A stretch of 64,000 nt of DNA from Candidatus Binatia bacterium (GTDB taxonomy: Bacteria; Desulfobacterota; Binatia; UBA9968; JAJDTQ01). Under the pieces are notes generated by a model that saw only the letters and a list, made by a program, of their open reading frames with translations, was not told the origin of the DNA and searched no databases. Below are positions 24,542 to 33,328 of the stretch, piece after piece (the stretch's first letter is position 1; each line of letters opens with the position of its first letter). Position numbers and translations under genes: made by a program. Location: contig OX638375.1 of NCBI GenBank assembly GCA_951813575.1, positions 4,070,752 to 4,134,751 on the forward strand. The letters are read 5' to 3'.

Positions 24542-25780
24542 TCAGTCGGACCGCACATCGGTTTCGCCGTCCGCCTTCGGCGGGTAGGCCCGGATGCCCG
24601 TGAACGAATCCATCCGCACCAGCCGGTCACTCTCCTCCGGCGAAAGGACCCCCTGGGGCCGCAGGCCCTGCCGCACCCGGTCGATGGCGGTAAGGATGAG
24701 GCGGCGCTGCAGGATGATGCCCTTGTCGGAGGCCGCGAGCCGCTCCTGGCGGCAGGCGACGTTGCCCTGGGTGGACTGGGTCATGATGTCCTCGAGGCGG
24801 ACGCTGCCCCGGTAGGGCGACAGGGGTCGGTGGTCGTGCTCGGGCTTTTCGGCGGTGGCGACGGGTCGCCGCGAAGGCGCGAGCCGGGTCATGAAGTCCG
24901 GGTCCGGGCCGGTGTAGTGGTCCACCGTGTAGAGGGTGAAGTGGTCGTCGTCGTCCGGCGTGATGAACATCCAGTGGGCGTTGCTGGAGCCCCGGGCCAG
25001 GGCTTCCCTGGGCTCCTTGAAGTGGGTGAACTCGGTGTCGCCGATCTGCATCACGCTGGGCAGCGCATAGCTCTTCTCGTCCACGTAGCTCAGGCCCGTC
25101 TCGGCGGCGGGTTTTCGCGACACCACCTTCATGCCGTAGTCCGTCTCCACGGCATCGAACGGCGGCACGTCCCGGGCGTTGAAGAACCAGCTCCGCCAGG
25201 TGCCGTCGTCGGGGTCGGAAAGGTGCAGGGTGGAGAAGTGGGCGGGGTCGGCGCCGTTCTCGATGAAGTTGTACCAGTTGTAGTCGTAGTGGCGTGCCGC
25301 CTCGATGCGCCTCTGGCCGCCGGGTTCCGCCAGGGGCGCGTATTGCGGCAAGGGCGGTTCGTGGTCGGGCGGCCCGAGGTAGGCGAAGATCAGTCCGCCC
25401 AGCTCACGCACCGGGTAGGACAGGTGGCGCACCTTCTCGTGGAACGTGCTGCCGGGCGGTTCCGCCGGCTGCTCCAGGCAGGCGCCGGCGACGTCGAACA
25501 GCCATCCGTGGTAGGGGCAGCGCAGACCCGACGGCGTGACGTCGCCGTATTCCAGGGAAGTGCCCCGGTGAGGGCAGTGGAGGCCCAGCAGCCCCAAGCG
25601 GTCGGCGCCGTCGCGAAACAGCACCAGGTCCTCTCCGAGGACCCTGACCCGGACCGGGATGTCCCGCAGGTCGTCGTTCCGGCGCACCACCATCCAGTAG
25701 CGCCGGAACCACTCGCCCGCGGCAGTGCCCCGGCCCACCCGGGCGAGATCCGCTAGCGCCACATGTGAACCGGCTTCCAT
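24542..25780 (-). CDS. Rieske non-heme iron oxygenase, catalytic subunit
   Basis: A 412-residue ring-hydroxylating oxygenase or demethylase alpha subunit. The [2Fe-2S] Rieske centre is CPHRG (Cys69, His71) and CPYHG (Cys88, His91). The mononuclear iron region reads NWYNFIENGADPAHFSTLH, with the bridging Asp and two ligand His. The start is ATG 25780, after GGGAG, overlapping the upstream epimerase stop by 28 bases; a longer open frame belongs to the epimerase region out of phase. No ferredoxin or reductase partner is encoded in the window. The C-terminal domain is of the phthalate or vanillate oxygenase type. The substrate is probably aromatic. Confidence 0.9.
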   Translation of the reverse strand: MEAGSHVALADLARVGRGTAAGEWFRRYWMVVRRNDDLRDIPVRVRVLGEDLVLFRDGADRLGLLGLHCPHRGTSLEYGDVTPSGLRCPYHGWLFDVAGACLEQPAEPPGSTFHEKVRHLSYPVRELGGLIFAYLGPPDHEPPLPQYAPLAEPGGQRRIEAARHYDYNWYNFIENGADPAHFSTLHLSDPDDGTWRSWFFNARDVPPFDAVETDYGMKVVSRKPAAETGLSYVDEKSYALPSVMQIGDTEFTHFKEPREALARGSSNAHWMFITPDDDDHFTLYTVDHYTGPDPDFMTRLAPSRRPVATAEKPEHDHRPLSPYRGSVRLEDIMTQSTQGNVACRQERLAASDKGIILQRRLILTAIDRVRQGLRPQGVLSPEESDRLVRMDSFTGIRAYPPKADGETDVRSD

Positions 25781-26583
25781 CCGAGGATCTCCCTGGCTCG
25801 CGCGTTGCTGAAGACTCCTTGAGTGCCGGTGAGCGCCGCGGCTCGGTCGCCGATGGCCGGCTTGAGCCGCGGCAGCAGCCCGCACAGGGGCTCGGCCACG
25901 GTGCTGTCGTCCGCCACCACGAACATCACGGTGCAGCCGGGCAGCGGCTTCTCCACCGCGAGCCGGAACGCCACCGCCAGGTCTCGCACGTCGATGTAGC
26001 TGTACTCGCGCCAGCCCTCGGGCTCCCGGCCGCCGGTGCGGCGGATCTCGTCGAGCGCCTCCGGCGTCACCACGCCGCTGGGGCGGATGACCACGGTCTC
26101 CACGCCCTTGAGGCTGTAGGAGCGGGCGATGGTCTCGCCGATCTGCTTCGACAGGCCGTAGGGGTCGATGGGCCGCAACGGATGCTCCTCGTCGATGGGC
26201 AGGTAGTCGGGCAGGAACGCCCCTTCGCTGTAGGCCCATCCCACGGCGGCGTTGCTGCTGGTGGAGACCACTCGTGGGATGCCCAGCCGGAACGCCGCGT
26301 GGTGGGCGTTGAACGTGCCGTTGACGTTGGTCTCGAACACGACGCCGGTGGGGGCGACGTGGGGATTGTGGACCGCGGCCAGGTGGATGATGGCGTCGGT
26401 TCCCGCGGCCGCTTCGAAGACCTGCCCGAGGTCCTGAACCTCTCCCAGCAGGTATTTGGTGCCGCCGCCGTCCCGGGGCCCCGGCAGGCGGTCCAGCACC
26501 GTCACCTCATGGCCGCCGCGCAACAGCTCGTCCACAACATGCTCGCCGACCTTGCCCAAGCCTCCGGTGACCAGAATTCTCAC
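25753..26583 (-). CDS. NAD-dependent epimerase/dehydratase (extended SDR), copy B
   Basis: A 276-residue extended SDR with TGGLGKVGEHV as cofactor motif at the extreme N-terminus and YGLSK as catalytic pair. The start is GTG at 26583, preceded by an ideal AGGAGG; the upstream ATG at 26658 would add residues with no family pattern. It is the first gene of the minus-strand cluster and overlaps the Rieske gene by 28 bases. It is paralogous to the gene at 23573-24448. Confidence 0.87.
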   Translation of the reverse strand: MRILVTGGLGKVGEHVVDELLRGGHEVTVLDRLPGPRDGGGTKYLLGEVQDLGQVFEAAAGTDAIIHLAAVHNPHVAPTGVVFETNVNGTFNAHHAAFRLGIPRVVSTSSNAAVGWAYSEGAFLPDYLPIDEEHPLRPIDPYGLSKQIGETIARSYSLKGVETVVIRPSGVVTPEALDEIRRTGGREPEGWREYSYIDVRDLAVAFRLAVEKPLPGCTVMFVVADDSTVAEPLCGLLPRLKPAIGDRAAALTGTQGVFSNARAREILGWKPVHMWR

Positions 26584-26808
26584 GTTGAACCTCCTGAACG
26601 CGTCTCCGTGCGGGATATGGTGCCCGACGTTGTCCCCGCTGCGCCGCCTCCGCTCCAAGGTGGTACCACCGGGCGGCGTTTCGCGTCAAGAAATGGCGAT
26701 TTTACCGCAAACTGCTTTGACAGCAGTGTTGGGAGACGATAAAAGCAGGAAACTTCCGTTTTCGGGGATGTCAAACACGGGTCCGGGATGGGCCAGGATG
26801 GAGGCAGG

Positions 26809-27321
26809 ATGCAGAGCATTGCGCGAGCGTACGACGGGCTTCTCAACGTGTTCAAGATCGGCGCGGAGATCGTCGTCTTCCTGATCTTCTTTCTCATCGT
26901 TACCGAGGTGTTCGTGCGTCTCGTGGGGCTCCAGCCGTCCTCCTACACGCTGGGCGTGGTGGAGTACGGCCTTCTGTGGTTCACCATGCTGGGAGCGCCG
27001 TGGCTGGTGCGCATGAAGGGCCACGTGTTCGTGGACTCCCTGGTGCAGCTCCTGCCCGTGATCGTACAGGCGGTGCTGGCCCGGCTCGTCTACGTCATCT
27101 GCATCACCTGCTGCCTCTTCTTCATCTACTATTCCACCGACCTCCTCATCGACGCGTTCCTTTCGGGCGAGATGGACATCCGGGGTGAAGCCCAACCGCT
27201 CTGGATGCTGCTGGCCCCCATGCCGGTGTCGTTCGCCATGATCGCCATCGAGTTCCTCCGGTTCCTGGTCGGCGTGGACACCATGTACACCTCGCGCACC
27301 GAGGTTCGGGAGAACGTGTGA
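26809..27321 (+). CDS. dctQ: TRAP transporter small membrane subunit (DctQ)
   Basis: A 170-residue four-helix membrane protein with the DctQ pattern EVFVRLVGLQPSS early on and GAPWLVRMKGHVFVD in the second half of the first loop. It links the large permease subunit to the periplasmic binding protein. ATG 26809 is preferred to ATG 26788 because of GGAGG eight bases before it. The stop overlaps the DctM start (TGATG). Confidence 0.9.
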   Translation: MQSIARAYDGLLNVFKIGAEIVVFLIFFLIVTEVFVRLVGLQPSSYTLGVVEYGLLWFTMLGAPWLVRMKGHVFVDSLVQLLPVIVQAVLARLVYVICITCCLFFIYYSTDLLIDAFLSGEMDIRGEAQPLWMLLAPMPVSFAMIAIEFLRFLVGVDTMYTSRTEVRENV

Positions 27322-28631
27322 TGGAATGGTACTGGGCATTCGCTCTTCTGGTGGGCATGGTCGTCTGTCTGATGGCCATCGGGGTCCCCGTGGCCTTCGC
27401 CTTCATCACCACGAACTTCATCGGCATCTTCATCTTCGCCGGCACCCACGGCTTCATCCAGGTGGCGGACAACTCCACCGTGCTGATCACCCGCTTCACC
27501 CTGGGTCCCGTGCCCATGTTCATCCTCATGGGTGCGCTGTTCTTCCATACCGGCCTGGCGATCCGCGTGTTCGACGGGCTCGACAGCCTGTTCGGCAAGC
27601 TCAGGGGCCGCCTCTGCTACCTGACGGTGGCCGGCGGCACGATCTTCTCCACCCTCACCGGCTCCTCCATGGCCAACACCGCCATGCTGGGATCGTTGCT
27701 GGTCCCGGAGATGCAGCGAAGGGGCTACAACTGGCGCATGTCCATGGGGCCGATCCTGGGCACCGGCGGACTGGCCATGATCATTCCGCCCTCGGCGCTG
27801 GCCGTGCTTCTCGCCAGCGTCGCCAACATCGACGTGGGCCGTCTCCTGATCGCGGGGTTCCTGCCGGGGTTCGTCCTGGCCATGCTGTACGCCGGCATGC
27901 TCTACCTCCAGATCATCATCAACCCCGCCGGGGCGCCGGCCTACGACGTGCCGCCCACCACCTGGCTCCACAAGATCAAGTTCGTGACTTTCAACATCCT
28001 GCCGGTGAGCCTGGTGATCTTCATGGTCATCGGCTTCATCATCCTGGGCATCGCCACCCCCACGGAGTCCGCGGCCTGCGGCGTGTTGGGCGTGTTCATC
28101 CTGGCCGTGGGCTTTCGCGTGCTCAAGTGGGAGGCCATTCGTACCTCCCTGTCGGGCACCGTGCGGGTGGCCGGCATGGTGTTCCTCATCATCATGAACT
28201 CGACGGTGTTCAGCCAGCTCCTGGCCTACTCGGGCGCCACCGCCGGCATGCTGGACTGGGCCACCGGCTTCGAGGTGTCCCGTCTGGTGGTGTTGGCGGT
28301 CATGTTTCTGATTCTCCTTGTGCTGGGCATGTTCATGGACGCCACCTCCATGATGCTCATCACCGTGCCGATCTTCTTTCCCCTGGCCGAGGCCCTGGGC
28401 TTCGACCTGATCTGGTTCGGCCTGTTCGTGCTGATGACGCTGGAGATGGCGGGCACCACGCCGCCCTTCGGGTTGCTGCTCTACGTCATGCTCGGGGTGG
28501 CGCCCAGGGGCACCACGCTGCTGCAGGTGGCCAACGCGGCGATCCCGTTCCTGATCTGCGATCTGATCCTGATTCTCATCCTGATCTGGGAACCCCAGCT
28601 CGCGCTGTGGCTCCCCAATCTGATGGATTGA
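27321..28631 (+). CDS. dctM: TRAP transporter large permease subunit (DctM)
   Basis: A 436-residue DctM-family ion-coupled permease with about 12 helices, including the conserved GTIFSTLTGSSMANTAMLG and GTGGLAMIIPPSALAV segments. It moves a carboxylate captured by DctP, using a sodium gradient. ATG 27321 overlaps the DctQ stop; GTG 27318 is an alternative one codon earlier. It is followed by a strong terminator shared with the convergent DctP gene. Confidence 0.93.
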   Translation: MEWYWAFALLVGMVVCLMAIGVPVAFAFITTNFIGIFIFAGTHGFIQVADNSTVLITRFTLGPVPMFILMGALFFHTGLAIRVFDGLDSLFGKLRGRLCYLTVAGGTIFSTLTGSSMANTAMLGSLLVPEMQRRGYNWRMSMGPILGTGGLAMIIPPSALAVLLASVANIDVGRLLIAGFLPGFVLAMLYAGMLYLQIIINPAGAPAYDVPPTTWLHKIKFVTFNILPVSLVIFMVIGFIILGIATPTESAACGVLGVFILAVGFRVLKWEAIRTSLSGTVRVAGMVFLIIMNSTVFSQLLAYSGATAGMLDWATGFEVSRLVVLAVMFLILLVLGMFMDATSMMLITVPIFFPLAEALGFDLIWFGLFVLMTLEMAGTTPPFGLLLYVMLGVAPRGTTLLQVANAAIPFLICDLILILILIWEPQLALWLPNLMD

Positions 28632-28652
28632 GGCGGGCGCGCCTCCCAAAAG

Positions 28653-28691
28653 AAACGCCCCCGATCCGAAGTGCCGGATCGGGGGCGTTTT
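28653..28691. terminator. Bidirectional rho-independent terminator between dctM and dctP
   Basis: A perfect 16-base stem (AAACGCCCCCGATCCG, 28653-28668, with its complement at 28675-28690) closes a six-base loop, AAGTGC. The plus strand ends in TTTT, and the minus strand reads TTTCTTTT after the stem, so it can stop both converging transcripts. Confidence 0.93.
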
Positions 28692-28710
28692 CACTGTTTC
28701 GACGCGACCG

Positions 28711-29706
28711 TCAGGGCGCGCGGTACATCTTCGCCTTCAGCTTTTCAAACGGGACGGTATACGGCTTGTCCCTCCGCATTTCCCAGGCGAGCTCGTAGAC
28801 GGTGCGCAGATAGGCTGCCCGTGTCTCGCCTTTGAGCTCTACTTTCTGGAGGCCCGAAGCCCACAGCTTCTCGTTGTCCGCGTCGGCCTTCTTGCGGAGG
28901 ATCGGCTCACTGCCTTGCTCGAACGCCAGACCCGTCGCGGTGAGCTTGTCCTGCACGGACTTGGACAGCTTCTTCCATACGTCGAGGTTGATCAGGACCA
29001 TGGAGCCGCTGCGATAGAAACCCGGGTAGACGCGGTACTTGAGGAACTTCTGGACGCCGTACTTGGCCAGCGCTCCCTCGGGCCATGCGAGCCCCTGGAC
29101 CACCCCCCGTTGCAGGCCGGTGTACATCTCCGCCGGTGCCATGGTGACGGGAATGGCCCCCATGGCGCTCAGGAACGGTCTGTACGTTGCGGTGGAGCGC
29201 ATCTTGTGGCCCGACAGATCGAGACCGGTCTTGGTGCTCTGTTTGGGCTCGAAGGTGGTGTAGATGTGGAAGTCGACGCCGTAACAACACCAGCCCAGGA
29301 TCCTGCCGTTGAACTTTTTCGCCCACACCGGCTGGAGCTGGTCGATGGCGCCGTTGTCCCGGAGCTCCTTGGTGGAGAGGTTGGTCACCGACGTCAGGCC
29401 GGCTTCCGGGACCATCCCCTCGAAGTAGCCCATGGGGCAGAAGATCATGTCCACCAGGCCGCGTCTGAGAGCCGGCCCCTGTTTCTGGCGCGGCGACACT
29501 TCCGGACCGCCCACGTAGTGGATCTTGGCCTCGCCCTTGGCGATCTCGTTGAACTTGTCGTGGAACGCCTGGAAGTACGTTTCCACCTGGTCGTGGGTCT
29601 TCGCGATGCAGGTCGTGATCCGCAGCGTGACCTCGGCCTGTACGGTCGCGGCCAGAAAGAACAGGGCGAACGTCGCGACGAACGCCCCAAGTGCGATTCT
29701 CTTCAT
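28711..29706 (-). CDS. dctP: TRAP transporter substrate-binding protein (DctP family)
   Basis: A 331-residue periplasmic protein with a Sec signal cleaved near VQAEV. It contains the family segments GGPEVSPRQKQGPALRRGLVD and LSGHKMRSTATYRPFLSAMG, the latter with the arginine that salt-bridges the ligand carboxylate. AAAGGAGG precedes the ATG. It probably serves the DctQM membrane subunits next door, but it is on the opposite strand and convergent with them, so it is separately regulated. The ligand is unknown. Confidence 0.9.
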   Translation of the reverse strand: MKRIALGAFVATFALFFLAATVQAEVTLRITTCIAKTHDQVETYFQAFHDKFNEIAKGEAKIHYVGGPEVSPRQKQGPALRRGLVDMIFCPMGYFEGMVPEAGLTSVTNLSTKELRDNGAIDQLQPVWAKKFNGRILGWCCYGVDFHIYTTFEPKQSTKTGLDLSGHKMRSTATYRPFLSAMGAIPVTMAPAEMYTGLQRGVVQGLAWPEGALAKYGVQKFLKYRVYPGFYRSGSMVLINLDVWKKLSKSVQDKLTATGLAFEQGSEPILRKKADADNEKLWASGLQKVELKGETRAAYLRTVYELAWEMRRDKPYTVPFEKLKAKMYRAP

Positions 29707-29834
29707 CCGTGTACCCTCCTTTGCCGGGTCATTCCCCGACCGGTTGATGCCTCGGCCGAAGCCGGCTAGGTGCTGACCCTAATGAAAATCGGGGAACGTT
29801 GTCAACCGGAAACACGCGGCAGGTGATGTATGAG

Positions 29835-31096
29835 AGTTTGTGTCAGGGGGAGAGGAGGGGGTACTCCAGTGGGTTAACCAAGATCCACAAAGGAAGGAGC
29901 ACCCCCGATGCCACAGAGGGCAACGATCGAGAGTATACCGCAAGCGTTTCGAATGCTGAAGCAGATGCGAGCGCAGGAGATAGAGTGGGGCGAGGACTAC
30001 CGGCGGGCCGGGGCTTTGGCGCTCAAGGGAGTGCTGGAGCGGGGGATGGCGGCACGGGTGGATCGTCATCTGGAAGAGATGGCGGAACGGGGCTGTGCGG
30101 ACCGGCGCAACGGCAGCTACGGGCGGTGGCTGATGACGGAGTTGGGAGAGATCGAGTTGCGGGTGCCGCGCACCCGGCGATACAGCGCCCTGGGGGTGGT
30201 ACGAGCCTATGCCCAGCGGGCGTCTCACATCGACCACATGATCCTGGCCTGCTTCGTGCTGGGTCTTTCCACCCGCAAGGTGGCGGTAGCGCTCCAGCCG
30301 GTGCTGGGCCGACGGATCAGCCCGGGCACAGTCAGCCAAGTGGCCAAGCTCCTGGATGGAGCGGTGGCCGCCTTCCATCGCCGGCCCCTCAAGGACCACT
30401 ATCCGGTGCTGATGCTCGACGGCGTGGTGCTGGCGCGCAAGACCGGCCTGGGCGCACTCCGTCGTCCGGTGCTGGTGGCTCTGGGGCTCCATCCGGACGG
30501 CAAAAAGGAGGTCTTGGACTACCGCTTGGCCACGGCCGAGAGCGCCACCCAGTGGGAGCTGTTCCTCACAGATCTCTACCGCCGCGGCCTCGAAGGCAAG
30601 ACCCTTGAGATGATCTGCACCGACGGCGGCAGGGGTCTGCTCGCGGCCCTCCCCACGGTCTACCCCAACGTGGCGGTTCAGCGCTGCTGGGCTCACAAGA
30701 TCCGCAATCTCCTCGACCGGGTCAAAAAGGTCGACCAACCCGCGGTCAAAAAAGCCCTGCACAACATCATGAATGCTTCGAACCTGCACAAGGCCCGCTC
30801 CCAGGCCCGCCGCCTCGCTCAACGCTGGTCGGTGGCCTACCCCAACGTCGTCAACTCCCTGCGCACAGACCTCGACGATCTGCTCTCCTGTTTCCGCTAT
30901 CCCACCTTGGAACAACGAAAGGCCGTGCGAACCACCAATGCCATCGAACGCAGGTTCCGTGAAGTCTGAAGACGTACCCGTCCCATGGGCGTCTTCCAGG
31001 ATCGTACCTCCATGGACCGTATCCTGTTCGCCGTCTTCACTCACGAAAACAGGTCCCAGGGAGTCCCCTCACTCTTCTCCCTGACACAAGCCTTTT
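29835..31096. mobile_element. IS256-family insertion sequence (transposase broken)
   Basis: A ~1.26 kb element. The left end reads TTTGTGTCAGGGGGAGAG from about 29837, and the right end, reverse complemented, reads CTTGTGTCAGGGAGAAGAG from about 31091, giving imperfect terminal inverted repeats with the shared core TTGTGTCAGGG. Exact termini and a target duplication could not be fixed by eye. It sits between the upstream side of dctP and the hydantoinase gene and could separate either from former promoter sequence. Confidence 0.82.
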
Positions 31097-31098
31097 GA
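29908..31098 (+). pseudogene. IS256-family transposase with in-frame TGA
   Basis: A 396-codon DDE transposase of full family length if the TGA at 30967-30969 (codon 354) is ignored. The DDE aspartates are in LMLDGVV and CTDGGRG, and the glutamate in TTNAIERRFREV, just before the TGA. After it the same frame continues RRTRPMGVFQDRTSMDRIL and ends in a second TGA at 31096-31098. Family members usually read REVRRRTRPMG here, so the TGA most simply replaces a CGA arginine codon by a C-to-T change. The truncated 353-residue product lacks the C-terminal helix. AAGGAAGGAG precedes the ATG. Confidence 0.88.
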
Positions 31099-31224
31099 CG
31101 TTACCCACGCGGCATTCTCCGTTGCCGGAGGCCTGCGCGTGGACAAGCGCCGCGCATCCGTGGTAATCGGACCCGTCCGATTCGGGGCGGGGGCCGGTCC
31201 GAACGCGCCCGCCCGGGTCCCGTC

Positions 31225-33324
31225 ATGAGCTACATTGTAGGAGTCGACATCGGCGGCACCTTCACCGACTGCGTCGTGGTCAACGATCAGGGCGAGATGG
31301 TGGTGGGCAAGTCGCTTTCCACCCCGCCGGACTACTCCGCCGGCGCTGCCGACGCGGTGCGGGACGCGGCCCGCAATATCGGCCTTGGCGACGAGGAGAG
31401 TCTCCTCCGGCAAACCACGCTTTTCTTCCACGCCTGCACCATCGGCGAGAATACCCTGATCACCCGCTCCGGTCCGAGGACCGGCCTGGTGGCGACCCGG
31501 GGCTTTCCGGATACGCTGCTCATGATGCGCGGCAAGGTCACGGACGGGCTCACCGAGGCCGAGGCGGGGCGCCTGGCTTGGCTGCAAAAGCCCGAGCCCT
31601 TCGTCCCGCGTGCCCTGGTGGCCGAGGTGAACGAACGCGTGGACTACAAGGGCGCCGTGACCGTGCCCCTGGACGAGGAGCAGGCAGTCGCCGCCCTGGA
31701 CGAACTGGTGGCGCGCGGCGTCGAGTCCGTGGCCGTGTGTCTGCTCTGGTCCGTGACCAACGACGCCCACGAGAAGGCCGTCGCCGACATCCTGCGGCAA
31801 CGTCATCCCGGCGTCTACGTGACGCTCTCAAGCGCCACGGCGCCGTTCGTGGGCGAGTACGAGCGCACCGCCACCACGGTGTTCAACGCTTACATCGGCC
31901 CGCGCATCTCCGCATACCTCGTCAATCTCCACCGGGTGCTGCGGGGCAAGGGACTGGCCAAACCGCCGATGATCATGCAGGCCTACGGCGGCGTGCTGGA
32001 CATCGAGGCCACCTGCCGCAACGCCGTGGGCACCATCGAGTCCGGACCCGTGTCGGGGGTGGTGGGGACTCGTTTTCTGGGCGAGCTGATCGGCGAGCAC
32101 GACATCCTGGCCACCGACATGGGCGGCACCACCTTCAAGGTGGGCGTGGTGCGGGAAGGGCGGATCGAGCGCGACTACACCCCGGTGGTGCTGCGGCACC
32201 GGGTGCTGGCCCCCAAGATATGGGTCGAGTCCGTGGGCGCCGGAGGCGGTAGCATCGCCTGGATCGACGGGGACACGGGCCTCCTCAAGGTGGGGCCCGA
32301 GGGCGCCGGAGCCAGTCCGGGGCCGGTGTGCTACGGGCTCGGCGGCGCCGAGCCCACGGTCTCCGACGCGGACCTCGTCCTCGGCTACCTCAACCCCGAC
32401 TACTTCCTCGGCGGGCGCATGCGGCTGGACCGCGACGCCGCGCTTCGGGCGGTGGAAACGCGGATCGCGGAGCCCCTGGGCATGAGCGCGTCCGAGGCGG
32501 CCCGCGGCATCTACCGCATCTCCAACGCGCACATGAGCGATCTGATCCGCCGCGCGACGGTGGAGAAGGGGCACGATCCGCGCTCGTTCGTGCTGTTCGC
32601 CTTCGGCGGGGCCGGCCCGGTGCACGCCAGTCGCTACGCCGCCGATCTCGGCGTCCGGCAGGTGGTGATCCCGCTCACGGCATCGGTGCACGGCGCCACG
32701 GGCCTCATCAGCTCCGACGTCGTCCACGAGTACGGCAAGTCCGATCACCTCCAGGTGCCGGCCGACCCCGGCCGCGTCAATGCGAACTTCGACGAGCTGA
32801 TCCGCAGGGCGCGGGCGGACCTGGGCGCCGCCGGTTTCGACCCCTCCGAAATGGCGATCACGCGCAGCGCCGACATACGCTACCGCTATCAGGTGCACGA
32901 GCTGAACGTGCCGCTGGCTCCGGGAACCGCGTCCCTGGCGGAGGCCGACCTGGAGCGGCTCTACGCCGAGTTCGACGACGCCTACGAGAAGGCCTACGGC
33001 AAGGGCTCCGGCTACCGGGAAGCGGGCAAGGAGATCCTCACGTTCCGGGTCACCGCCGTGGGGATGTTGGCCAAGCCGCGGGTCAGGAAGGAGCCGGCGC
33101 GCAGGGCGCCCGCGGACGAGGCCCTCAAGCCGCCCCGAGACGTGTTCTTCGAGGAGCCGGGCGAGTTCGCCCCCGCCCGCATCTACGACTTCCAGCGCAT
33201 GCGCCCGGGCATGGAGCTCTCCGGTCCGGCGGTCATCGAGACGCCGGTAACCACGGTGGTGGTGAACCCCGGGGACCGGGCCGAGATCGACGGGTTCCGC
33301 AACGTGCGGATCTTCGTGGGGTAG
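31225..33324 (+). CDS. Hydantoinase/oxoprolinase subunit A (HyuA-like, system 1)
   Basis: A 699-residue ATP-dependent subunit related to N-methylhydantoinase A and acetone carboxylase beta. It begins YIVGVDIGGTFTDCVVV, the ASKHA phosphate-binding loop, and has a second nucleotide motif in LATDMGGTTFKVGVV and FAFGGAGPVHA further on. It activates a carbonyl or carboxyl substrate by phosphorylation for its HyuB partner, which is probably 34486-36327, beyond the inverted DUF6765-like gene. The IS element ends about 130 bases upstream. The substrate is unknown. Confidence 0.9.
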   Translation: MSYIVGVDIGGTFTDCVVVNDQGEMVVGKSLSTPPDYSAGAADAVRDAARNIGLGDEESLLRQTTLFFHACTIGENTLITRSGPRTGLVATRGFPDTLLMMRGKVTDGLTEAEAGRLAWLQKPEPFVPRALVAEVNERVDYKGAVTVPLDEEQAVAALDELVARGVESVAVCLLWSVTNDAHEKAVADILRQRHPGVYVTLSSATAPFVGEYERTATTVFNAYIGPRISAYLVNLHRVLRGKGLAKPPMIMQAYGGVLDIEATCRNAVGTIESGPVSGVVGTRFLGELIGEHDILATDMGGTTFKVGVVREGRIERDYTPVVLRHRVLAPKIWVESVGAGGGSIAWIDGDTGLLKVGPEGAGASPGPVCYGLGGAEPTVSDADLVLGYLNPDYFLGGRMRLDRDAALRAVETRIAEPLGMSASEAARGIYRISNAHMSDLIRRATVEKGHDPRSFVLFAFGGAGPVHASRYAADLGVRQVVIPLTASVHGATGLISSDVVHEYGKSDHLQVPADPGRVNANFDELIRRARADLGAAGFDPSEMAITRSADIRYRYQVHELNVPLAPGTASLAEADLERLYAEFDDAYEKAYGKGSGYREAGKEILTFRVTAVGMLAKPRVRKEPARRAPADEALKPPRDVFFEEPGEFAPARIYDFQRMRPGMELSGPAVIETPVTTVVVNPGDRAEIDGFRNVRIFVG

Positions 33325-33328
33325 GGAC

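Noticed and set aside
24407..25756. 449-codon plus-strand ORF antisense to the Rieske gene
   Set aside because: The minus strand carries an intact Rieske oxygenase with all ligands; the antisense frame is a GC-bias shadow.
30967..30969. Selenocysteine codon in the transposase
   Set aside because: Although tRNA-Sec is encoded, the expected residue is Arg from CGA, no SECIS-like hairpin is evident after the codon, and selenotransposases are not known to me.
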